In this document: positions 23,766 through 30,639 of the stretch, piece by piece
Numbering within the stretch: position 1 is the stretch's first letter
Layout of the letters: every line of letters begins with the position of its first letter
DNA from: an uncultured Prevotellaceae bacterium
GTDB lineage: Bacteria; Bacteroidota; Bacteroidia; Bacteroidales; Bacteroidaceae
NCBI GenBank assembly: GCA_900315105.1
Contig: OMXX01000019.1
Coordinates: 1-60,529 of the forward strand
Direction of reading: 5' to 3'
DNA length: 60,529 bases
Program-made: the position numbers and the translations under genes
Notes under the pieces: generated by a model
What the model was told of the DNA's origin: nothing
Database searches by the model: none
Seen by the model: the letters and a program-made list of their open reading frames with translations, nothing else

Positions 23766-26120
23766 ATGAAAAAATCAATCTTAACCCTAATGACAATTAC
23801 GAGTCTTAATGCATCGGCGCAAGCCCCTAAGCTTACAAAGGATAATATCAACGAGGTAATATCCGCTATGACACTTGAAGAGAAAGCCCAGTTGCTTGTT
23901 GGTGGACTCTTTGATTTCTTCTCGCCTGTTGCTGTTGCAGGTTCTGCTGCACGTACCGTACCGGGAGCTGCCGGCACTACTGTAGCCATTGAGCGTCTTG
24001 GTATTCCAGAGACTATCCTTACCGATGGTCCTGCCGGAGTACGTATTGACCAGACACGTCCCGGAACTCAGAAGACATTCTACGCTACAGGCTTCCCTGT
24101 AGGCACTTGTCTCGCCTCTACATGGAATATCGACCTTGCACAGCGTGTGGGTAAGGCTATAGGCAACGAGACTAAGGAATACAACTGCGACGTTATCCTC
24201 GGTCCTGGTGTCAATATCCACCGTAATCCTCTCTGCGGACGTAATTTCGAGTATTATAGTGAAGATCCGCTCCTTACAGGTAAGATAGCTGCCGCATATA
24301 TCAACGGTGTGCAGAGCGAGGGAGTGGGCGTGAGCATAAAGCACTATGCCGTTAACTCTCAGGAAACAAGCCGTACTCGTGTGGACGAGCGTCTCAGCCA
24401 GCGTGCTGCCCGTGAGATTTATCTCAAGGGATTTGAGATTGCAGTAAAAGAGAGTAATCCATGGACTATCATGTCGTCATACAACTCAGTCAACGGCACT
24501 TACGCTCAAGGCAATTATGATCTGCTCACAACTATCCTCCGCGATGAATGGGGCTTCAAGGGAATCGTAATGACCGACTGGATCGGAAAGCGTGAGAGTC
24601 AAGGTCTCTTCACTATCAATGAGGTGAAGGCTGGTAACGACCTTATGGAACCGGGTTCACCTGAGCAGGTTAAGGATATCGTTGATGGCGTAAAGAATGG
24701 AAAGCTCAAGATGGAGGATGTGGATAAGTGCGTTCGCAGAATGTTGGAATATATCGTTAAGACTCCTCATTTTGCTGGTTATAAGGCGTCTGATGCTCCT
24801 GATCTTAAGGCTCATGCTGCCATCACCCGTGAGACTGCTGCCGAGGGCATGGTACTTCTCAAGAATGCCAACAATACCCTTCCTATGCGCAATATCAAGA
24901 AGGTGGCACTCTTCGGAACTGGCTCCTACAACTTCCTTTCAGGTGGCGTAGGTTCTGGTTGCGTCCATACTCCTTATATCATCGACCTTGTGGGAGGATT
25001 GAAGAATGCCGGCATTGAAACAACTGCTGATCTTACCGAACTTTATCAGAAGTATATTGCCTTTGCTAAACTGAAGTTTGAGGCTGACCGTACTCCTGAC
25101 CGTTGGTTTGAGGCTCCATATATGGGCGACCAAAAAGTGCCTGAGGTCGAGATTAGCGACCTCTGCATCTCTCGACAGGTAGCCAATTCTGATGCTGCTA
25201 TCTTCACTATCTCCCGTCAGGCAGGTGAAGGTATCGACAGAAGTATCAGAGGTGAGTTTGGTCTTACCGAACTTGAACTGAAGATGCTCCAGAGCGTTAG
25301 TGCCCAGTATCATGCTGCTGGCAAGCCTGTTATTGTTGTTATCAATTCTGGTAGCGTGATTGAAACTTCAAGCTGGAGAGGAATTGCAGATGCTATCCTC
25401 GTAGCATGGCAGCCTGGTGAGGAGGGCGGAAACAGTGTAGTGGATATTCTGACTGGTAAGGTTTGTCCTTCAGGCCGTCTCACTATGACTTGGCCTATCT
25501 TTGCAACTGATCATCCGTCAACAAGTAATTTCCCTGTCGAAATGCCTGCTTTCGGTTATGAGAATCTGCTCAACTATAGTCGTGACAACATTCAGGGACG
25601 TGATTTCACCAACCACGATGAGGATATATGGGTTGGCTATCGCTATTTCGACACATGGAACAAAGATGTAGCCTATCCATTCGGCTATGGCTTGAGCTAT
25701 ACCACATTCGAGTTTGACAAGCCTACTGTCAAGAAGGTGGGCGACAAGATTACTGTCAGCGTTAGTGTGAAGAATACCGGTAAGGTTGCCGGTAAGGAAG
25801 TTGCACAGGTTTATGTAGCTGCTCCTAACGGTTCAATTGAGAAGCCAGAGAAGGAACTCAAGGCGTTTGGCAAGACCAACCTCCTTCAGCCGGGCGAGAC
25901 ACAGACCTTGCAGATGACTATCGCTCAGCGCGACCTTGCAAGCTTTGATGAGGCTAACAGCCGTTGGATAGCCGATGCAGGAAACTATAACTTCATGGTC
26001 GGTGCCAATATCGCAGACATCAAGGGTACGGCACAGCTCAAGCTCGCTGAATATACCGAGAAGACAAACAATGCCCTTGCTCCAAAGGTAAAGCTTAATC
26101 TCTTGAAGAAAAACAAATAA
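23766..26120 (+). CDS. GH3 family beta-glucosidase or related glycosidase
   Basis: This 784-residue exported enzyme has a signal peptide (1-19). The N-terminal TIM barrel contains TDGPAGVRID, NIHRNPLCGRNFEYYSEDP, KHYAVNSQE and the nucleophile motif GIVMTDW (Asp271). The alpha/beta sandwich domain (around 370-600) and the C-terminal fibronectin-like domain complete the BglX-type layout. It cleaves terminal beta-linked sugars from oligosaccharides, probably in the periplasm. The exact substrate (beta-glucoside or beta-xyloside) cannot be read from the sequence. No susC/susD pair is adjacent. Confidence 0.93.
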   Translation: MKKSILTLMTITSLNASAQAPKLTKDNINEVISAMTLEEKAQLLVGGLFDFFSPVAVAGSAARTVPGAAGTTVAIERLGIPETILTDGPAGVRIDQTRPGTQKTFYATGFPVGTCLASTWNIDLAQRVGKAIGNETKEYNCDVILGPGVNIHRNPLCGRNFEYYSEDPLLTGKIAAAYINGVQSEGVGVSIKHYAVNSQETSRTRVDERLSQRAAREIYLKGFEIAVKESNPWTIMSSYNSVNGTYAQGNYDLLTTILRDEWGFKGIVMTDWIGKRESQGLFTINEVKAGNDLMEPGSPEQVKDIVDGVKNGKLKMEDVDKCVRRMLEYIVKTPHFAGYKASDAPDLKAHAAITRETAAEGMVLLKNANNTLPMRNIKKVALFGTGSYNFLSGGVGSGCVHTPYIIDLVGGLKNAGIETTADLTELYQKYIAFAKLKFEADRTPDRWFEAPYMGDQKVPEVEISDLCISRQVANSDAAIFTISRQAGEGIDRSIRGEFGLTELELKMLQSVSAQYHAAGKPVIVVINSGSVIETSSWRGIADAILVAWQPGEEGGNSVVDILTGKVCPSGRLTMTWPIFATDHPSTSNFPVEMPAFGYENLLNYSRDNIQGRDFTNHDEDIWVGYRYFDTWNKDVAYPFGYGLSYTTFEFDKPTVKKVGDKITVSVSVKNTGKVAGKEVAQVYVAAPNGSIEKPEKELKAFGKTNLLQPGETQTLQMTIAQRDLASFDEANSRWIADAGNYNFMVGANIADIKGTAQLKLAEYTEKTNNALAPKVKLNLLKKNK

Positions 26121-26175
26121 TTTTCTTGTATTTCCCACCCCTGATTTTCTATCGAAATAAGGGTTTATCACATAC

Positions 26176-26209
26176 CTACCCCCAATTGAGCATGTTCAGT
26201 TGGGGGTAG
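26176..26209 (+). terminator. Terminator of the GH3 gene
   Basis: CTACCCCCAATTGA and TCAGTTGGGGGTAG form a strong stem with loop GCATGT, followed by TTTTT after four bases. Confidence 0.85.
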
Positions 26210-26603
26210 CTGCTTTTTCCCGAGCTATACATGCACTAATTTCCTTATTGTTAACCGTTACCCGTTACCGAGCGTGATTTCCGCCTTTTGCTTCATGTAT
26301 TCCCTTTCAACGAAAAGGAAAAAGATAGCCATGATGAGATAATTTTATAGGTGGTCAGTAAAAACGAAAACCAGAAAAACCCCTTTATGTTCTAAAAGGC
26401 TTGCAGCCTTCATAATGTATTACTTGTATGAAATCCTTGTAAGCCTTTTGGGCTTCCTGTCTTTCATCCAATCAATCCATTACCCTCTGCGAGGGTTGGA
26501 ACATAAAGGAAAAACATAAAAAAGCCAATCAAATAACAATTAACAATTAATAATTAACATTCGGCTTTTTTTCTGTTTTTTACCTTTATGTCTTGCCGTA
26601 GGC

Positions 26604-26730
26604 CTGATATGTGGTTTTATTTTATCTGGAAGCCCCAAAGGCTTACAAGGAAAATAAAGGCTCATATCAGAAGAGACTCATTAAGAGGCTCTAAGACATT
26701 TAGGGGTTTTGTTTGTTTTTGTCACATATT
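26604..26730. repeat. Hairpin and dispersed element copy 2
   Basis: CTGATATG...TTTATTTT (26604 on) pairs with AAAATAAA...CATATCAG (to 26670). The part from 26634 resembles the first 100 bases of the window, ending CTCTAAGACATTTAGGGG and a T-rich tail. Confidence 0.55.
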
Positions 26731-26858
26731 ACTTGCGAAAGTTTGTAAATAATGAAGTTAATAAATTCATCGGCTTTAAGCCTTTTGTTTTTGAATGCCG
26801 TTGTTCCCTTTTGCTTGCTCAATAGTCTGCAGTACTATTTAACAAACTCCCCCTTTGG

Positions 26859-26902
26859 GAACGGACTTGAAGCGGACCAGAAGCGAAGGAGAAACGGAGG
26901 TA
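26859..26902. repeat. 11-bp-period array, locus 3 (one arm)
   Basis: The units read GAACGGACTTG, AAGCGGACCAG, AAGCGAAGGAG, AAACGGAGGTA. Only the purine arm is visible. A CACCCATCACCC-type tract follows at 26914-26940. Confidence 0.78.
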
Positions 26903-27185
26903 TAGTGACCGCTATCACCTAACACCCATCACCCATCACCCGAATGACAATGCAAAGTTACTCAATTATGCTTGAATCGGGAAATAATCTAAACAAAAAA
27001 TGCATCGATTGTAAGAATAACCCAAACAAACATTGTAAAGACCTAAGTATGAGATATTTATAATCTGTTAAAATTTTTAACACACAAATAAAGTGACTTC
27101 GATGAATTGACAAGCGGCAAACTGCTTTTTAACTGACAATAATTTTTATTCGCTGTGGCTCATCAAGCTGAAGCAAGTCATCGAA

Positions 27186-27450
27186 TTCACGTTTACTTTT
27201 AGTTTTGTATCAGTGTATCAGTGTATCAGTTAAAATTTGAGCGATGCTCTTTTAGAAGAATATTTATATTTATATATATATAAATATAAATATTAATTAT
27301 TTTAACATTTGGGAAGAAAAAGAGCAGAACGAACTGATACACTGATACACTGATATAAAAACGCATTGCATCACGTTACTTTTTTAGTTTTGTATCATTA
27401 TATCAGTGTATCAGTTAAAAATCAAGCGATGCTCTTTTAGAAGAATAGTT
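27186..27450. repeat. Duplicated palindromic element with TGTATCAG units
   Basis: Two copies of about 80 bp (27186-27265 and 27366-27450) share AGTTTTGTATCA, repeated TGTATCAG, and GCGATGCTCTTTTAGAAGAA. Between them an inverted arm (CTGATACACTGATACACTGA, 27338-27357) pairs with either copy. An A/T palindrome (TATATTTATATATATATAAA) lies in the middle. Confidence 0.75.
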
Positions 27451-27551
27451 CCTATATGGCAAACAGCAAGCAGTTCAAGCACCGCAAGGTGCGTTTAAAT
27501 TGAAAATATACTTCAATAAGATTATGCGAGAACTTTCAACTCCCTCCTATG

Positions 27552-27665
27552 CAGGTCCGTTCTAGGTCCGTTGTAAGTCCGTTGTAAGTCCGTTCATCCT
27601 ATAGTCGCAAGAACGGAGGAATAGCGGAGCCATAGCGAAGGCAGAACGGAGGCATAACGAGGGCG
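27552..27665. repeat. 11-bp-period inverted array, locus 4
   Basis: Left arm: CAGGTCCGTTC, TAGGTCCGTTG, TAAGTCCGTTG, TAAGTCCGTTC. Right arm: GAACGGAGGAA, TAGCGGAGCCA, TAGCGAAGGCA, GAACGGAGGCA, TAACGAGGGCG. The arms are complementary in the CCGTT/AACGG core and separated by 15 bp. Confidence 0.92.
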
Positions 27666-27838
27666 CAAACCGCATTTCTATCCCAGCAGTAACGGGTAAC
27701 AGGTAACAATAAGGAATTTTGTGTTAGCGTATCTCATTCCAGACATAGTAACCCTCCGTCTGGATATGCTCTATTGGGTATGACCATGAATAATTCAGGT
27801 TGGCCTTTTGAAAATGAAGAGAAATAATCATGTGGAAA

Positions 27839-27870
27839 TTTGGATTTATCAGGAATAATGATTACTTTTG
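27839..27870 (+). promoter_or_regulatory. Promoter of the RM-leader RNA
   Basis: TTTG (27839-27842) and TACTTTTG (27863-27870) are separated by exactly 20 bp. The expected start, near 27876, is the first base of a hairpin. Confidence 0.75.
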
Positions 27871-27875
27871 CACTT

Positions 27876-28166
27876 GTATCGTGAAATCCTATGTGATGAA
27901 ACGATACACGACATATTGAAAATAACAAAGCATTGACTATTATTGTGGTCTTCCAGAAAAAGCGTAGGAAACTTTATATCTGAATAAACACCACACCAAT
28001 AATGGTTGGCTTCTTCGTATGCAAGCGTGGGAGCCTACCGACTGAATAAATATAGTACAATGTCTTCACCCTCTTTGGGTGTGGGCATTCTTATATTCAG
28101 TCGGAGGTTCAGTATTCCTACGCTTGCCTCGGAAGACCAATAAGAAGGGTTCACACCCCTTTTTTG
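27876..28166 (+). ncRNA. Structured leader RNA/attenuator candidate before the methylase
   Basis: It starts with a hairpin (GTATCGT/ACGATAC, 27876-27907). Strand C near 28094-28139 can pair in two ways. State 1: TGGTCTTCC and AAGCGTAGGAA (27946-27970) with TTCCTACGCTT and GGAAGACCA (28115-28139). State 2: GCAAGCGT and CCGACTGAATA (28021-28048) with TATTCAGTCGG and ACGCTTGC (28094-28127). Each stem is perfect over 8-11 bp and the two states exclude one another. A small terminator (AAGGG/CCCTT then seven T, 28145-28165) follows, 58 bp before the methylase ATG, and no second promoter is visible in between. It fits an attenuator or a stand-alone small RNA. Confidence 0.65.
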
Positions 28167-28223
28167 TGTCTTGATAATCTTAGCCAGATGATAGATTGAT
28201 GCTCTTATAAATCTATCATAATT

Positions 28224-29360
28224 ATGGCTAATACTAACCTTGGAAAAGCGAAAGCCGGAAAGAATGATGAGTTTTATACTCAGTATAGCGATATTCAACA
28301 AGAAATGAATGCGTATGTGGAATACAATCCTGATGTGTTCCGAGATAAGACAATTCTGCTTCCTTGTGATGATCCGGAATGGAGTAATTTCACTAAGTTC
28401 TTTGCCTTGAACTTTGAGAACTATGGAATAAAGAAACTTATATCCACCTCTTATGCTCCAGAATCGAAGAAGATAAAGGCTTGGCAACCAACACTTTTTG
28501 AGACAGAGAATCCGCGTTTTGATGCAGACAAGAGCAAAACGCATGGAAAGATTTTCGTGCTTGACAGGGATGTGGATGGTAATGGCAGAATAAATATCGA
28601 CGACCTTCAATGGGAATACCTTGAAGGAGATGGTGATTTCCGTTCACACGAAGTATGTGCTTTGAGAGATGAGGCAGATATTATCATAACAAATCCACCA
28701 TTCTCGCTGTTTAGGGAGTTTATGGCATGGATAATGGAGGGAGATAAAAAGTTTATTATTATTGGCAATCAGAATGCCATAACTTACAAAGAAATATTTC
28801 CTTTCATTAAAAACAATAAGATATGGTTGGGCAATGGCTTTAAGGGAAATGCAGGACATTTTATAAGTAGCTATATTGATGTTGCAACAGCAAGTGATCA
28901 TAAAGAAGGAATGATTCGTGTATCTGGTGTTGTATGGTTTACAAATGTTGAACATGGAAAACGTCATCATCCTCTTGACCTTATGACTATGGAAGAAAAT
29001 ATAATGTATTCTAAACATAAGGAAGTAAAAGGAAAAGAATATTATCACTATGATAACTATGATGCAATAGAAGTTCCTTTCTCAGATGCTATTCCGATTA
29101 ATTATGAGGGAATGATGGGAGTTCCTATCACATTCCTTGACAAATACTGTCCTGAACAGTTTGATATTATGGGGATGTGCGAAAATGAAGATCTTTACTC
29201 TCTTAAAACTAAGAAATATACAAGTGAAGAGTGTAAAAATGCTTATTTCGCAAAATTCGGGAAAAAAGGAACTTACGACCTAAATGCAAGTGGAGTTCTT
29301 GTAATTAATGGCAGATATGAAAAAGTATATCAAAGAATTCTAATCCGTAAAAAGCAATAA
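28224..29360 (+). CDS. EcoRI-family adenine-specific DNA methyltransferase
   Basis: The 378-residue protein resembles the EcoRI methylase family. Near the start it has DEFYTQYSDIQQEM; then LLPCDDPEWSNFTKFFALNF, where the S-adenosylmethionine-binding region is expected; and the catalytic NPPF motif of N6-adenine methylases at 157-160 (IITNPPFSLF). It would methylate adenine in a specific DNA site, protecting it from the nuclease encoded 2 bp downstream. Expression probably depends on the structured RNA upstream. The high A/T content and repeat-rich flank suggest acquisition by transfer. Confidence 0.88.
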   Translation: MANTNLGKAKAGKNDEFYTQYSDIQQEMNAYVEYNPDVFRDKTILLPCDDPEWSNFTKFFALNFENYGIKKLISTSYAPESKKIKAWQPTLFETENPRFDADKSKTHGKIFVLDRDVDGNGRINIDDLQWEYLEGDGDFRSHEVCALRDEADIIITNPPFSLFREFMAWIMEGDKKFIIIGNQNAITYKEIFPFIKNNKIWLGNGFKGNAGHFISSYIDVATASDHKEGMIRVSGVVWFTNVEHGKRHHPLDLMTMEENIMYSKHKEVKGKEYYHYDNYDAIEVPFSDAIPINYEGMMGVPITFLDKYCPEQFDIMGMCENEDLYSLKTKKYTSEECKNAYFAKFGKKGTYDLNASGVLVINGRYEKVYQRILIRKKQ

Positions 29361-29362
29361 CT

Positions 29363-30532
29363 ATGGAAACAACACTAAGAACAGACCTTACCGTAAGAGA
29401 TATTTGTGAGGGTTTCGTCTATGATACCAATGAGGGTAAGGGATTGCATGGCTGGGGCGGTAGGCTCGTTATTCAGCCAGAGTATCAACGCAGTTACATC
29501 TATTTTGAGCAAAACAAGGAAGCTCCTGTAATAGATAGTGTTTTGAAGAAATATCCGCTTGGCTTGATATATTTCGTGAAAACAGCAGAGGATAAGTATG
29601 AAATTCTTGACGGTCAGCAACGTATAACTTCGCTTGGTCGATTTCTTACTTCTAAATTTACTATCAAGGATGAGAATGGTAATGAGCAGATTTTCACAAG
29701 CCTTGCTTCTTCAAAACAAGAACGAATATTGAATACTACTCTTACAATTTATATTTGTGAGGGTGAGGAACATGAAATAAAGTCTTGGTTTAAGACCATA
29801 AACATAGCCGGAGAGCCACTTAAAGAGCAGGAATTGCTTAACGCAATCTATTCAGGACCGTTTGTTACTAATGCAAAGAAGGTGTATAGCAACAGCAACA
29901 ATCCCCAGATGCAGAAGTGGCAATGTTACGTTAATGGAAATCCAAAGCGTCAGGAGATTTTTGCTGAGGCATTGGCATGGGTAGCCAAAGGCAAGGACAA
30001 AGTGGATGCCTATATGGCACAACATCGTTATGACGATAATATCTCGGAACTTCAGAGTTATTTCGATTCTGTTATTGATTGGGCAAAGGGAGTATTCGGA
30101 GTTCCATACGACGGAATGAAAGGCTTGGCATGGGGAGAATTGTATGAGAAGTATCATAGTGAGCCTTACAATACTCAGAATGTGCGTGAACGGATAGAAG
30201 AACTGCTAGATGATGAATATGTAAAGAACAAGAAGGGTGTGTTTGAATATGTTCTTGGCAGGGAAGAGGATAAGACATTGCTGAATGTCAGGATATTCGA
30301 CGAGCACACAAAGAAGAGAAAGTATAAGGAGCAGACAGATGAAGCTGAGGCCAATGGGCATAGCAACTGTCCATTGTGTGCTGTTGGCAATAATTCAAAC
30401 AAAACACGCATCTGGAAGCTATCGGAAATGGATGCTGACCACGTTACAGCTTGGAGTCGTGGAGGTGAAACAACGATAGAAAACTGCGAAATGCTTTGTA
30501 AAACGCATAACAGAGCGAAAGGAAATAGGTGA
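29363..30532 (+). CDS. DUF262-HNH nuclease
   Basis: The 389-residue protein has an N-terminal DUF262 (GmrS-like, ParB-related) domain with PEYQR at 39-43 and DGQQR at 83-87. Its C-terminal HNH module has CPLC (336-339), MDADHVTAWSRGG (His360), and a second Cys pair and HN (IENCEMLCKTHNRAKG). Both zinc pairs and the catalytic histidine are present. The DUF262 part probably uses nucleotide to gate cleavage, as in GmrSD-type enzymes, while the HNH module cuts DNA. The 2-bp spacing to an EcoRI-like methylase suggests a restriction-modification pair; a modification-dependent nuclease or phage-defence role is the alternative. Confidence 0.85.
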   Translation: METTLRTDLTVRDICEGFVYDTNEGKGLHGWGGRLVIQPEYQRSYIYFEQNKEAPVIDSVLKKYPLGLIYFVKTAEDKYEILDGQQRITSLGRFLTSKFTIKDENGNEQIFTSLASSKQERILNTTLTIYICEGEEHEIKSWFKTINIAGEPLKEQELLNAIYSGPFVTNAKKVYSNSNNPQMQKWQCYVNGNPKRQEIFAEALAWVAKGKDKVDAYMAQHRYDDNISELQSYFDSVIDWAKGVFGVPYDGMKGLAWGELYEKYHSEPYNTQNVRERIEELLDDEYVKNKKGVFEYVLGREEDKTLLNVRIFDEHTKKRKYKEQTDEAEANGHSNCPLCAVGNNSNKTRIWKLSEMDADHVTAWSRGGETTIENCEMLCKTHNRAKGNR

Positions 30533-30549
30533 ACTTGAAGATATAACAA

Positions 30550-30577
30550 GGGGATGTGCCAATTCTGACACATCCCC
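30550..30577 (+). terminator. Terminator of the methylase/nuclease operon
   Basis: GGGGATGTG and CACATCCCC form a perfect 9-bp stem 18 bp after the nuclease stop codon. Confidence 0.8.
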
Positions 30578-30584
30578 TAACTTT

Positions 30585-30630
30585 ATACTTTACTCTTTAC
30601 ACTTTACTCTTTACTCTTTACTACTCTTTC
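30585..30630. repeat. CTTTACTCTTTA simple repeat
   Basis: Tandem CTTTACTCTTTACACTTTAC units, the complement of AAAGAGTAAAG tracts at 8700, 9240 and 14250. Confidence 0.75.
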
Positions 30631-30639
30631 GAGGTCTTT

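Larger units (their letters stand above)
26238..27720. repeat. Gene-free repeat patch bounded by 33-bp inverted repeats
   Basis: The ends (26238-26270 and 27688-27720) are inverted copies agreeing at 29 of 33 positions (left end AATTTCCTTATTGTTAACCG). Inside are nested hairpins (for example CCTTTATGTTC at 26381 with GAACATAAAGG at 26501), the second dispersed element copy, two 11-bp-period arrays and a duplicated palindrome. I find no convincing ORF in the patch. It may be a decayed mobile element or a repeat sink. Confidence 0.55.

Noticed and set aside
27552..27665. CRISPR-like array
   Set aside because: Units are contiguous 11-bp degenerate copies with no unique spacers, and no cas genes are present.
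27876..28300. Retron or group II intron RNA
   Set aside because: No reverse transcriptase is nearby and no domain V-like or msr/msd layout is recognisable; the downstream gene is a methylase.
28035..28610. Minus-strand ORF of 191 codons over the leader RNA and methylase start
   Set aside because: It is antisense to a clear methylase, has no promoter or family motif, and overlaps the structured RNA.
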